DNA from: Nymphaea colorata
Taxonomy: Eukaryota; Streptophyta; Magnoliopsida; Nymphaeales; Nymphaeaceae
NCBI RefSeq assembly: GCF_008831285.2
Contig: NC_045150.1
Coordinates: 7,576,001-7,640,000, forward strand
DNA: 64,000 nt
Reading direction: 5' to 3'
Shown in pieces: positions 36,401 to 49,080 of this stretch. Within the stretch, counting starts at the first letter, position 1; each line of letters starts with the position of its first letter. The translations under genes were made by a program, and so were the position numbers. The notes below the pieces were generated by a model that did no database searches, had not been told where the DNA came from, and saw nothing but the letters and a program-made list of their open reading frames with translations.

Positions 36401-36995
36401 ATGTTTTACCAGATTTCCTTCTTGTAAAATGTCACATCTAATAAAGGCAGGGCTCCTAGCCCATAGAGCTGTGTTTCTTTCTAGTGCATATATTTTATAT
36501 TACCATACATGATGTGACTCCTGTTCAACTTTTTATGCTTATCCTATGCTAGATATCGGAACATCTTATTCAGCTCTGCCTTCTCTTCTATTATTAGTTG
36601 TGGTCACAACGTATGGTATTCAGACTTTCAGTACACTGTAATTTGCATTTATATTAGCCATAGTTGCTATACTTGTAGTGGTGGAGTACAATTGTTTTGA
36701 CTTCCTTAGTTAAAAGTCACTCATTTGTTTTTCTGTTCATTTACCTTTATCTTTTGTCAGAGAAGAAGTTGAAGTTAGGTTTTCTGTAAGTTTGCCTGCT
36801 TCATCAATGTCTCTTGACATGGTTGAATCTGAGGAACGTTTGAGGCTGATGATATGGAACAAAGAAAGGATTGATGAAGACATCAGAAGAGAGAAGAGTG
36901 TTTTGGATAAAGTTAGAAGTATGTATACTTTGAAAAGAGAAGAATTTATGAAATTCCTAGATCAGAGCGCTCCACTAATGAGCAAGGTAAAATAA
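33473..36995 (+). CDS. DMS3: DMS3 (DEFECTIVE IN MERISTEM SILENCING 3), SMC-hinge-like protein
   Basis: DMS3 is the hinge-domain subunit of the DDR complex (DRD1-DMS3-RDM1) that brings RNA polymerase V to chromatin in RNA-directed DNA methylation; it acts in the nucleus. Proposed exons: 33473-33514, 34219-34350, 34567-34681, 35333-35561, 35659-35850, 36040-36360, 36761-36995. They sum to 1266 bp, a 421-residue protein, against about 420 in Arabidopsis. Matching blocks include [13 protein letters not shown] (coiled coil, exon 3), [55 protein letters not shown] and [18 protein letters not shown] (hinge-like domain). A charged C-terminal helix follows. Five of the six introns are GT-AG; the one after 35850 reads AAG|GCAAGA and is a GC-AG intron. 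The exon 2 end is the weakest boundary. The last codons could instead be spliced at 36986/36987 to an exon at about 37632 ending in a TAG about 30 bp on. Confidence 0.92.
35851..36039 (+). other. Probable GC-AG intron in DMS3
   Basis: Exon 5 must end ...TTTAAG and exon 6 begin GCCTTATGTG to keep the conserved ...LEDLRPYVG. The bases after the exon are GCAAGA, matching the preferred GC-donor form AG|GCAAG. No GT donor nearby keeps the frame and the conserved residues. Confidence 0.8.
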
Positions 36996-38984
36996 TGCAG
37001 CGTGAACTTCATTCTAATGCCCGAGTATACTCTTTGTTGTTCTACAGAGTTGAGTCCTTTCTTGTAAAATGTGTATTTTGCACTGTACATATAAAACCAT
37101 CACGAGGACTGCTAAAAATTTTTGTGCTCCAAAAGCATCTTTTGTTTTATATTTATTTCATCTAGTTTTCTGGTATTTTTATGTCTTTGTTCTCCATTAA
37201 TAGCTGTTGTTTTTGCACTCTGCCCTCCACACCCTCAATTTTCTTGCTTTTTATTGTGAAGCTTATGTTCTCTTTATTAAGACCAGTCCTTGTTTCAGAT
37301 TCACCACATGGTCACAGTAACTAAGAGAAATCAAAATTCATTTTCGAGTAAAGAATAAATTTGTGTTGTTTTTTATACTGTTTGTTCGTTTTCTGTGTTC
37401 AGCTCATTTTTTATAGTCATTCCTTCTATGTCAAAGAATGTCTACACACTTATTTTCTTGTTTGTATTTTTAGCATCAGGATCTTCTGGGGCAAAGAGAG
37501 AAATGCTAGGAGAACGGAGGTTGAGATGAGTCCTTGCACATTCAACTAAATGTTCTCCATTATAGACAATGCTCTACCATCTATTGCTTCGGTTTAATAA
37601 ATGCTCAGACATGTAAGAACATGTCCTACAGGTTGCACTTCTCTATGAAAAGCAGGGCCTTCACTAGTGATATCACTGACCATCCAGTTCGTATTCCAAC
37701 CGGAAATGTTATGCCTAAAATCTTTTTGGCGGTTCTGTTTCTGTGGAGCCAGTTGATACTCCTGCAATTTTTTGAAGCATTACTGCTGAATGATGACTAC
37801 CGACTAACCGATATTCTGTGGGTGAATCCCATACAGTACAGTAACTCCGGTGTTCTCTTTTTTGGTGCATTTGGTGGTGTATCTCTGTCACAAACCAGTC
37901 TGTTTTAAAGAACCTGAATGCTTGATTTGATTTGATCCGAGTAAGATTCTGCTGGAACATACTGAAGCTCTTGCCAGGAATGGTTTTTGACTCCATGATT
38001 GCCAGCATTTTATTGGAGGTTAACTGTTTTGACAGAAGGATAGGGGAATAAGCCTGTATTGATCGTATCGAGTTGGCATTATGGTCATGAAATACTTTTT
38101 GGACTCTAAATTGTTAGCAGTTATTGGCTTAAACGATCATACTGAGTTTCATTGAAATTTGATAAGCTGTCTGCAGATCTGACATGGTTGGCTTGCCATT
38201 TTATCAGAAAGGAAGCCCAGATTACGCCGTGCAGAGGATCTACCACGACACGGCTCTCAAGTTGGGTTGTGGTGGCAGAAAAAAAAAAGTGTGTATATTA
38301 GTTAACTACCACAATCCCTTTTGAAAACAATCCACATTTTTTGCAATCGATTTTTCTTTGGCAGATGGTGACTATGAACTATATTTTCTGATTCGGGGCT
38401 TACCATCTGTTTTGAGAATGACTTGATTGAACGAGGATGATTGTTTAGGATCCTTTGAAAATCCGATCAAAAAAATCTATGGGTCGTACGGTGGTCAGCA
38501 ACTCGCAGGCCCTGCCTTAACTTCTGTTCCTTAGTTGGCCTCACTGCTCCCTCTCGTTGAAAAGTTTTCGTTCTTCTGAAATGGTTTCTCGTCTTCTAAA
38601 CGACTTTGGAAGAGGAAGTTGACTTAAAAAACAATGCCAAACGTGAAAGCAAGAAGGGAAGATACTGAATGTACTAGACAGCCCTGTGCGGCCTTGCGCT
38701 TTCAACTGGAATGCAAAAGGTTTTCGGCTTTCATCTCCAAAGACCGCGGCTCTCCATCCCTGGGTTGTGATGTCATGTCAGAATGGCAGCTTACATTCCT
38801 TCGGTCGATAGATCTTTTATAGGAATGAGGTTCTTTTTGTTATTTTCATGCAACTGCTTTTCTATATTGATATCCACCGAATAAATATAAAGAGCATTGA
38901 AATATAGGCCACCGAAGTCACTTTTGTGAGATAAAAAAGTATTCCGGGAGAGAGAGTGGGGTCCACTATCTGCACAGATTCAAC
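36996..38984. other. DMS3 downstream region
   Basis: Probably DMS3 3' UTR followed by intergenic DNA. A possible extra DMS3 exon lies at about 37632. A codon-like stretch at about 38175-38290 (words PDYAVQRIYHD) is unexplained. Nothing else is recognised. Confidence 0.4.
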
Positions 38985-39056
38985 AGGTTCCACCGAGATT
39001 TGAACTCGGGTTACTGGATTCAGAGTCCAATGTCCTAACCACTAGACCATGGAACC
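38985..39056 (-). tRNA. tRNA-Gln (anticodon CUG)
   Basis: The reverse complement folds as a complete 72-nt nuclear tRNA with no intron. The acceptor stem GGTTCCA pairs with TGGAACC. The D loop holds GTCTAGTGGTTAGGAC, a five-pair anticodon stem encloses CTCTGAA (anticodon CTG), and the T arm is CGAGTTCAAATCTCG. The discriminator base is T. The sequence matches the common plant nuclear tRNA-Gln form and not the plastid one. CCA is not encoded, as expected for a eukaryotic gene. Confidence 0.97.
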
Positions 39057-40875
39057 ATTTGATATAATATTGTTGCTTCTTAGTTAAAAAATGCATTTAG
39101 CTTACTAGCTTCTTGCACCACGGAGTTAAGCTAGGTATACTGCCCTATATGGCCAAGGGGTTTGGCTTAATAAGTTTGACCGAAGGTCTTCAATCAGTGC
39201 ATATAATAATTCGTCGGATTTCAAACATAAATTCAGAATTTTTGCTAGACGAACAACTCTTTAGTTTAGGTTTAAGTAGAGACCCAATTGGAACTGTTTC
39301 GGGCCCACGTTAACAACTATGTTGTTCCATTTTCTAAGCCCATTCATAACATCTCGCTTTACCCGGTCAAGTAGCGCAGCTTACAATTAAGATAAACCTA
39401 TACCAGCTAATCCATCATTGTCCTGTATATGTCCAGACCGTTGATTTCTTAGCACCCAATTGATCACATTTATAAGCTGTGTTCCTTCTTGGGAATAACT
39501 TCGTTTGCAACTCCAATCGAATCAGCATCATCTTAGTTTAAAGGCCCTGTGCACTACTATTTTCAATGACAATGAAAACTGCGTTCTTTAGATAAAAAAA
39601 ATACTTCAGAATCCACAAGAAACGGTGCATCCCAAACCACTTAGGTCATGGACAAAAACCACACATCTTAAAATTGATTACCCAAATTATTTTTTTCACA
39701 AATCTATAATCTTAGGAGTGATTTGATAAGAAATATATATTGTTAATTATATTTTAAAGTCTAAATGTCTTTACGAAAAGCGAATGTCAACGGTTGCAAT
39801 TTTAACAGTAGAAAATGAACAGTTTCTTAAAGATAACTTGCCTCAACGAATGCTTTATATTAAATTAGTGTCTATATCCACATGAAATTTGCGTGATCTT
39901 GACTGCCACCGACTTAAAGTGATCCAGGATATACCCGTTTCAAATGAGTTTATAAACACATTAGCATGTTCAATGTGTCTTAAGGTCAAAATCATTTCAT
40001 AGGAAGCCGTGCAAGCGTAAAGCAATTCACATCAGATCGAGAAGATCCCGAACCTGCTCATTTCCGCGAGTCTCAATTTAGGTGTTTGAACACACAGTGC
40101 ACAATACCTTCAATTTAAGCATATCAAATGTATTATTAAACTTGAACCCTCAGGTCATTGAACCAATCTCATACTAACTCCTTATAGAATTTGGAATTTG
40201 CATTTACTTATTTGCAAAAAAGAAACACTTCAACAAATTATCTTACCACATGGCATGTATGCTAGAATATAGTAAACTATTTCTTCATGAGTTTATATGA
40301 GCTTTACAAAGCAAAGCTACTGCCGTGCACATTCTGCTTGCCAAACTCATTTCCACGAATGTAAGACAGCACTAGAGAAGACACTATAGTATTCCGAACC
40401 AAGGGAAGTTTGGCATGTTTCCCTGCCTACTACATATTTTCTCCATAACAGAAAGTAAATGCTAACTAAAGAACATCAGAGAAGAAGGTGGGACTAGGAG
40501 ATCATCCAAATAAATGAATTTTATGTACAACCAAAAATCTAACAGCATCAAGTTGCAGGATACCAATATTGAACTTATCCACTAATTGGACAATGGCAAT
40601 TTGCATTCCATGTAACAATACATATGACAGCTGAACAACTTGTGATCTGTACAAAAAGCTGTTAGATTGCCCACCCCACCCCCGCACCCCCCAAAACCAA
40701 AAAGAAAAAAAAAAAGACTGAATAAAGGAGGAACATGGACAGGAGAGCCTATGAGCCAACATGAGGTTGGCAATGATATAGTGGAAAACTTTTCCCATTC
40801 TTCATTTTGATTGCTCGACTTAGCAGCAAAGAGACCTCATAAGAGAACGCTATCTATAGAATAAAGTTCATTGAT
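39057..40875. other. Intergenic between tRNA-Gln and SKIP8 3' end
   Basis: No gene recognised. The last few hundred bases before 40876 probably include the SKIP8 3' UTR. Confidence 0.5.
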
Positions 40876-43800
40876 TCAACCAAAAATTAAGTGATCGACC
40901 ATTGGGTCGGTCAGCATCACGGAGCTATGGTGATGAACCATAAACCATTGCCCATTGTGAAATTCATAGATATTGGTGACATTAAATGGACCAGAATCAA
41001 CATCTACATATGCTTTCATGGTGACCCAGGCCATGTCAGGTAGCACACGCACACGCACGTCCCTGATATGAAAGGCTACTCCTTGATGCCAATTGAAAGC
41101 TAGTGCCCAACTCTCTATAACAGCATCATACCTGAAAGGGCCAAAAGATCACAACTTCATTAATAGTCCCAAAACACAAACTAAATATCCTCCTATAGTT
41201 GTCTCAGTAAAATAAGGGTGGTTTGATCATTGTCAGCAGAGATCTGACAACAAGAGATGCATAAACTTATTTAGAATGATATAGTTCAGTTAGCAAGTCG
41301 AGACACTCAAATGCGTACAGCATAACAACAAAGAAACACCAAAAGCATCTTCAGCTTTTGATAATGACTCAGAGCCTTGTAATACAGGTTAGATGACTAT
41401 CTAGACTTGCATTTGGCCAAATACCACAAGATGTCTTCGTCCTAGTGTTTTAGTGCAGACATGACAATCACAGGCTATCAGCTTTTTTTTACTTTGTACC
41501 CAAACTGTGCTCATCAGATAAACCCTTTTCCTCTGAGTTCTTTTCATTTAAATAAGTCTCCCAAAAGTTTCTCAACCTGATAGGCATTTCAAAAACTCAT
41601 TATTTATTCCAACAACTTACATTATTTGTTTCATCCATAGGATGAGCTAAACCAAGGCAAAATGAGTCTAACAAAGACTTTTCATTTGAAAAGCACGTGC
41701 GAACAAGGAGGTTTGAACTAAAGACTTGTCTACAAGGACCAAAGAAAGGCACCATGTACACCAAAAGGAGGGCCTAGGCGGGCCTAGGAGAGCCCAGCCA
41801 AACAAGGCGACCATTTTTTTTTATAGTTTTGTTAATATGTCAGTTATTTTAATTAACTATTACTAATATTTGAAATGTGGAGAGTAGTAATATAACAAGC
41901 ATAATCAACTTAAACCATCAAAATTTAATTGTTGACTTCATTGAATATGCAAAATCAATAGAAGAAATTTAACATTACTCATTAAATGTAATCTGATACA
42001 AGAAACAAAAAGGAAAAAAAAAACCTAAATCTACTCTCTAGAAGAAGGAATGTAAATCCACAAGAAGGATTTAATCCATATGTGCTTAAAGAAAGACATA
42101 GTATAATAAAAAAGACTAACAGTACATAATAGTATACATATAAGTACACAACAGTAAGTCAGTGACAATACATATAAGTACATAACCATACTAACGTATA
42201 CATATAACACACAATACTAGATATTATATAACAGGCTAACAATATATACATATATAGGTTGATGCAATACTATATAACAGGTATAACAGACTCTGCAATA
42301 CAGCATATACATATAACACATATTACAATACATATAATACAAATTGTATTACAATACAATTTAACATAATAATATATACATATAAGTTTAAAACAGATAT
42401 AACAAACTAACCATACATATTACTATATGATATAAGTACGTTACATAACCATAATAACGTATGCATATAACAGACATGAGGTATTCCGACACTATATAAC
42501 AGACTAAGTGACTATCAATATATACATATAACAGCATGATCAACATATCAACACATAAAAATACGTATATCAATACAAAATAAACTACATAACAACTTAT
42601 ACTCAATTAACAAATTTTAATTGAAAGGGATGGTGACTTTTTACTTCTCCATGGATTAGGCGTGTTGGCACCTAGGCCAACCTAGGCGAGCCTAGGCACC
42701 AACACATATCCCATTGCCTAAGTGGTGGACTTAGGCGACGGGTGTGGACTCATGCTTAGTCTATGCCTAGGCAAGGCCTTAACAACATAGAGCAAAACCT
42801 TGTACATGTGCTCTTTAAATGTACCTACTTGTTCTGCAACGGCCAACCTTGGCTGTCTCCAGGTCAACTCATAAGATAAGTGAGTTGCCTTTCCACCTAA
42901 GCATGACTCATTTGTCAAGCTTGATTAGCTCAACTCATTGTATAGCCCTAGCTGGGATCAGATATGATGAAAAGAGACCGTCTCAACGTAAAGAAACAAA
43001 GAAGGTATTGCTAACCCTTCGACACTCTCTATTGCAACTAAAAAGGAACACAATGGCATGAACAACAGAAAGTATTTTATGCCAATGTTATCACTACCGT
43101 ATCGTATCGTGTATCGGTCGGGCCAACCTATACGCCGTATCGTAACGTATCGTAAATGTATCGTAACGTATCGTAAAATTAATATTTTTAATTTCTAAAA
43201 AATGTTAAAAATTTATAAAAAAATAGAAAAAATCAGAAAAAAACTAAAAAAAACCGAAAAAACTAGTAAAAATCAGAAAAATTCAAGAAAAATGTATTTA
43301 AAGGAACATTCATCATTCATGTATATGAAGTATGAACTATGAAGTATGCATATGAACAAGACATTCGAAAATAAGAAATCAAACATTCAAAAAATCAAAA
43401 TAACATACTGAGCAACCTAAGAGGCTAAGAGTATTCAATTACATCACAATTCATAAGTTCAGAAGTCAAAACTCAAAACATATTGACATAGTTTTCCCAC
43501 TGTCCCTAGACTCCCCACAACGAGAAAGAAAGCTTCTTCACTGGCAAAACTTGATGCAAATGGAGAATATCTCTCCCTCCCACGTCTCTTGTAGCGTTTA
43601 CAAACAAGAAAAGAGAGAGAGAGGAGCGTCTGTTCTAAAACAAGGCGTAAAAAAGGAGCCGTCGGGCCCCTTTTTAATTTTTCCCCCGTATCGTGCGATA
43701 CGGGGGTGTATCGCACGTATCGTGCGATACGGCTACCGTATCGCATGTATCGTGCGATACGCGTGGAAAAATATCAGGACAACATATATTATATTTAATA

Positions 43801-46800
43801 TATTATATATAGTAATTAGTAATATGACATACTAACATAAAACATAAAAAATTGATAGAATCATAGAAGCAGAAAATGAAAATTTCAAATTAAAACTTCA
43901 AAAGAACAACACTAACCACAGCTGGTCGGCTGCATAATGCATATATAAAAAAGCTTATATTATATATTATAAGTTTATGACATGACAATATATCATTATA
44001 TCAGTTGCAAAGTATATATGCACGGCTGCATATGTATACGGCTGACAATATATATTTGTTAGTTGAACTTTGAAATTTTTATAGTAGATTCAAGAACAAC
44101 TGAACAAGTATCTAAATAAAATGCTAAAATGTATACAACAATAATACCAAAAAATGGGACACATTTAGATTGGACGCTGGTTGACTGCACCCGCCTCGAG
44201 TTTGACGTGAGTTGGGTGCGTGCCAGAAATGGACAAATATAGTCTGGTGCGGCTGACCGCATCCGACTCACGTGAGTGCAACAGTAAAATAGAAGAGTCC
44301 GTGTGACTTAGAAACACACATACCATCAAGTTCAAAGAGTTTTTAATTCTGGTGCACCGTAAAGATGGTTCAAAATTTTACTACATATCATCACAAGAAG
44401 CTAAGAACCGGATGCTTTATCAAAGGCTTTCTGTTCACTGGTTTTTCCAGAAAACCATAAAGTATGTGAAGAAAATAGTCTCAGATACAGCCATCACAGG
44501 TTCATGTACTCAAATGTGCCAGTTGATGCCTCACTATTGACCATTCTGGGCACTAGATAACACCTGAGCGACTGCCTAAGCCTCTAGACCGATAACATGA
44601 ATAAAAAAAAATGTCTGTTTCGTGCATATACATATATATATATATATAGATGTTTGTGCTTGTGACATTTTCAGCTACTTTTACTTTCTTATTTTTCTCT
44701 TCTATATTTTTAATACATTTTTTCCTTCTTCCCTCTACAATTTTTCTACTCAAAACCTCAGTTCTCTTTATATTTATGTAAAAAAAATTATCATCTAGCT
44801 ATATTATTGTTTTACTCTCACATGTTACTTTCTATTCTTGAGATTTTTCCTCATAAGATATGTGAAACAGTGAGTGAGTGACTTGGTTGGTTGCTCAACT
44901 AAGCTCTAAATGAAGGTATCCACCTCATGCATGGGCTGCCAAAGATTTTCCTCTTTCTACAAGTTTATCACCCTCTATAATTGTGCATATGCTTATTAGC
45001 CCATTTATATATTAATGCACAAGAGGTTTGACACCGAAAAGTATGTTAGTCATCCACAAACGTGTGTCCCTCAAGGTGATCAAATCAAGCATTGTAGCAT
45101 AACAAGTATCCATTCCTAGATTCACTGGCCCAACCTTTTCAGAAGATCATTCAATAGAACGACTATTCAATAAACTGTAGTTGCAAAGCTAACTTAAGAA
45201 TATGAGAGGTCGTCAATCCTCCTCACTGATAGAGTGCGAGCTAGTTCAATTGCATGAACAATGCCCACGGTATTCAAAATAACGATTAATATCATCCATC
45301 AGAAAGAGGGGGTGGGTGTGGAATAAATGAAATAAGACATTTCTTATTTCACTGCAAGATTTCACCAAGGGCCAGGGGGCTGGAATAAGTAAAATAAGAG
45401 ATCTCTCATTTTACCACAAGAGTCACCACCATCACAGGTTTTCTCTCTTTGGGTGTTATTATAATGATTATACATAAATATGATGTACAAAACACAAATT
45501 AAAAGAGAAAGGATGCTATTTTATGGTTTATTCATGAAAATATTTGCTGAAGTAGAAGTAGAGAATTAGCTTCAGGTGTCAAAGTAGAGCTCTATTAGAA
45601 GCATACCCTGCAAAAAGCTCTCCAGAACCATGAATGCACTTCACATAATCAGCACGAAGCCAAAGACGGCCCATAGCTTCAAGTGATCTCTCCCTGATAA
45701 TGTTGTAAAATCCTGCATTTACATTTACAACAGCTTTTGTAGCTGCATAATATGATTTCCATCCATTTGGTGGAGTAATATTGTCTTGCTCAACAGTAAA
45801 ATCCTGGTAAAACAGAACCCTGTTGTCAATCTTATGCACCCTTTTCCCCAAAAAAAAAAGGTGGACGACTCATGATCCTTGTAGCAATAACAGACAGAAT
45901 GAAGAAACTCCTAATGGATTTGAATAAAATGATTGAATTCGTACAAACCGGGAAGATATATGGGCAGACAAAAATGAAATATAAAAGTTATAACAAGACA
46001 ATTTACCGGGAGAAAACAAACATTGACAAGAATTCTAAGACAGACGCATACATAAAACCTGTTACAATCAACAAGGGCCGCTGAAGCAAGTGCCATCGGT
46101 TAAATAGCTAATCAGGGTGGTCACAAATGATGGCCTACCTATGTTGTCAAAGGCTCGCTAGGCTTATCTAAGCTCCCAGATTTCCCAGGTTAGCTGGTTT
46201 TAGGCAACCTGCCATTTAAACGTCCTAAAACATCACTTATGACACCTATACTCTGGTACGTGCTCAATAGCTTAGGCTTTTCCTGCAGACACCAAAAGTT
46301 TTGTTTGTTTTTTTCTTTTTTATTCTTCCTCCTATGTCACACAGGTGCAGGGGTTGGTGTGATGCAGGCCTAGATGTGGGCATTTTCCCAAAAAAAAAAA
46401 AATGAAGCAAGTGCATTGTATAGTTATCCACGAACAATAAAAACTAACAACTAACAAACTAGAATTTTATCAAAATTCAAAAATAAAAACAAATTGTTAT
46501 TTGCCATAGGCTCATAGCCACGACTCGGACATGGCAACCCCTTTGAAGAGTTTGTATTACTTAGCTTATTCTTTTTCTTTTGAGAGAGTTCTTCTGTTTT
46601 GTTCACTTTTTCACCTTTTTGCTGTCACATGTGACTTGGTATTGAAAGTATACGTGACTGTACATGCACACATATAGTTACACAATTTGTATAGAGTCCT
46701 TTATAAGGGGGTGGGCCCACTTAATGTGCCTAGTCCTTCGTAGACTCTAGGCTCGTCCAACTGCCTAGTTCTATTTATTTGAATTATTTTAAAGTACTTT

Positions 46801-47994
46801 AACAATCTTTATGTGATTGTATGTAACTGTGCATGTGTTTATAATTTATATATGTGAACATATATAGTACATTCAGTGTTGCATTTTGTTAGTTTCTATA
46901 TCTGTCTTTCTTTTGTACTACTTAAAGTACCGAATCCAGCCTAGGCATGCCCAGACTCGAGCACTCATCACCTAGGCTCAGCAGAATGCATTTAACAGCA
47001 TAGTGGAAAATAAAATGTTGGTTTTTTGGGTGGACGTGCAAGAGATTAGCAGTGAGTACTTATGCATCATTAATTTTGATCAACTTGAGAATAAACATAT
47101 CCATGCCTACTGGCAGTCATAGTCCATTCATCAACCTAAGGGAAATAATAGATAAAGAAATTACCACCTGAAGAAGAGGTGATCCCGTGATAGATTTCCC
47201 ACTGATTTTAGGCTTATAACCTAATAGTCCCAGGTTGACGAGGTCACATGGCCAAGAGATGCTTGTAGAGAAACTGCGGTTACACTAAAATGGCTTCTAA
47301 GTTTTAACGTTCTGCAGATAGTGAGACATGAACTCACGGAGCCAAGTTGCAGCATTTAGGTATAGTCACATTTACAGTCTAAAGATAATGCTAGTAGGAC
47401 GGTAAGCAATTTCACTTGTTCATAATTTTGTTGATTGACAACTTCCAAATTATTCATGTATTGTCTTCATACTTTTCTCAACTTTTTCTAGTCTCAAAGA
47501 AAATGAAGTCTAAAGGCCCAAGACAATTATCTTTAGCAAACAAATGCACGCTAGCATATTCGAATTAGACACAATCAGCAGTACAAAGACATTTTCATAG
47601 GACTCATTCTGTCCCATCAAGAAGGAAGCAAGAGGTGCACAAACATAATTTCTATCAGAATGTACCGTATCAATGAAGTCTAGATGGAGTCCATGACTTT
47701 TGCAACTGGATATAAACTAGAGGCTAAACTAAGGCACTTCGTTTCTCCCTCGATATTACACGTCATATTGCAAAGACAAAGGCTACAATAAACTAAGCAA
47801 TTGGAGAATGCTCGAAATTTCCAAAGCAATCGGAAGCCAAGGGCAGCAAATCCGAAGTCAAAGATGGAGGCATTACCTTATGATAAAGGGCTTTCCATGC
47901 ATTATCGTCATTAGCAGCCTTGCGCATCGACGAGTTCGTCATCGACAACCGGCACAAGCTCGGGTAATCCAAATAACTGAGCGCATGAGTTGTG

Positions 47995-48025
<31 letters not shown>

Positions 48026-48374
48026 TCCCCGGCTGCTCCCTTTCCTTAGCAGCCTCACGTACAGCAGGCACGTCTCCATTAGCCGTCCCATTCGCATACC
48101 CACAAGAGCAGCTGCAACCGCAAGCCTTCTTCTTATCATCCGGTGCCGTTTTCTGCTGCTCCAGCTTCTCCATGTTCGTCATGCTGCACAGACCCGATCG
48201 GGCAACCCAAAATGCAGAGCAGCAACACAGGACTGTCACCACGGCCGCGCACAACGGCCAGCACGACAACTCGCTGGGAGGGGAGCAATCCTCCTCGTGG
48301 GCGCCCGACGATGATGATGGAGCGATTAGGGCTAGAAGAAAGAGCGGGGGAATGGGGAAGAGGCGGCACTCCAT
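40876..48374 (-). CDS. SKIP8: F-box protein SKIP8 with NTF2/SnoaL-like C-terminus
   Basis: SKIP8 is an F-box protein, expected to join an SCF ubiquitin ligase through SKP1/ASK. Three exons on the minus strand: 47877-48374, 45607-45803 and 40876-41131. Together they give 951 bp, 316 residues, with GT-AG junctions and one frame. Exon 1 carries two hydrophobic stretches (residues about 5-18 and 39-58), a Cys-rich patch (ACGCSCSCG, about 84-92) and the F-box (about 120-166; LVPEITTHALSYLDYPSLCRL, here listed by its core EITTHALSYLDYPSL). Exons 2 and 3 encode an NTF2/SnoaL-like fold (NGWKSYYAATKAVVNV, WVTMKAYVDVDSGPFNVTN, MVHHHSSVM). The start chosen is the first ATG of the open frame; a later ATG at residue 65 or 68 would drop the hydrophobic segments. 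Intron 2 (41132-45606) is repeat-filled; intron 1 is 2.1 kb. Confidence 0.92.
41756..42790. repeat. Candidate element bounded by CCTAGGC-rich ends, in SKIP8 intron 2
   Basis: The left end carries GGGCCTAGGCGGGCCTAGG (about 41771) and the right end CCTAGGCCAACCTAGGCGAG (about 42670) with more CCTAGGC copies. Between them lies AT-rich, self-similar sequence. Related CCTAGGC words occur at 46720-46990. No coding and no clear target duplication were found. Confidence 0.4.
42100..42610. repeat. Degenerate satellite-like ACATATAA sequence
   Basis: Dozens of short variants of TATACATATAACA and AGTACATAAC with irregular spacing fill this part of SKIP8 intron 2. Open frames across it are low-complexity and not genes. 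Confidence 0.6.
43085..43775. repeat. Palindrome-ended repeat with CGTATCG clusters, in SKIP8 intron 2
   Basis: The left end (43098-43178) has six or more GTATCGTA words. The right end (43683-43765) has three palindromes of CGTATCG-TG-CGATACG. The first (43683-43706) extends to 11-bp arms, CCCCCGTATCG against CGATACGGGGG, with a 2-base loop. The middle is A-rich on the left and moderately GC-rich on the right. The architecture suggests a non-autonomous mobile repeat; the family is not recognised. Confidence 0.55.
46140..46990. repeat. Scattered CCTAGGC/GGCTCG-type repeat remnants, in SKIP8 intron 1
   Basis: Words such as GGCTCGCTAGGCTTA (46160), GACTCTAGGCTCG (46744) and CAGCCTAGGCATGCCCAGAC (46938) resemble the ends of the element at 41756-42790. 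Boundaries are not clear. Confidence 0.35.
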
Positions 48375-49045
48375 TTACTCATCATCCAGGAAGATGGCAG
48401 TGGCAGACGATCGATAATACGGAGAAACGGAACACAAGTGGCGCAAGCAAATTACCAAAATAAAAATCCGCGGCCTCCTACCCGTCGGAAGGAGCCCGCA
48501 GTGGAAATTCTCGGAATAAGAAGGAAAGATAAAGACAGATATCCCGAAATTTCCGGATATTGGATTTTCCCCACTTCCGTCCCTTTTTAGGGTTAGGGTT
48601 TCCCGGTCCGACGGATTCTCGCCGATCTCTTTACTTACGATTCTGCAGCAAACCCTCTTTCTGTCTCCTCCTCTCTATGAAGCTAAAAGGAAAGAACCTT
48701 TGAAGCATCATAACGGATCCCTCGCTCTTCCTCGCACGTGCGGTTCAGTGGTTTTTTTTTTTTTTTTGACGAAGCGACACGAGGAACCGGTTTGACCGAA
48801 TCGTATCGGAGCGTGGACCCAAATTTTTAGATCCCACAACACGAATTATGTGAACAATCTGGGTCATTTTTCCCGGTCAGTAAAAATAATTCATAAATTG
48901 TCGCTTCAAAAAAATTTTAAGGCAAGATGTTTGTGAGATGCCAAAACTGTTTTCTTAAATGCATGTTTCAAGTGACTATATATATATATATATATATTGT
49001 AAGGCCCTATAATTTCAAACAAAGATAAGATATATGCATGTAAAT

Positions 49046-49080
<35 letters not shown>

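Noticed and set aside
39100-39420. Possible organelle-derived insertion near the tRNA
   Set aside because: The tRNA is of nuclear type and the neighbouring sequence does not read as any plastid or mitochondrial gene I recognise.
42388-42606. 72-codon hydrophobic frame in SKIP8 intron 2
   Set aside because: Low-complexity ACATATAA repeat read on the minus strand.
47808-48463. Plus-strand open frames of 106-168 codons
   Set aside because: Antisense shadows of SKIP8 exon 1.
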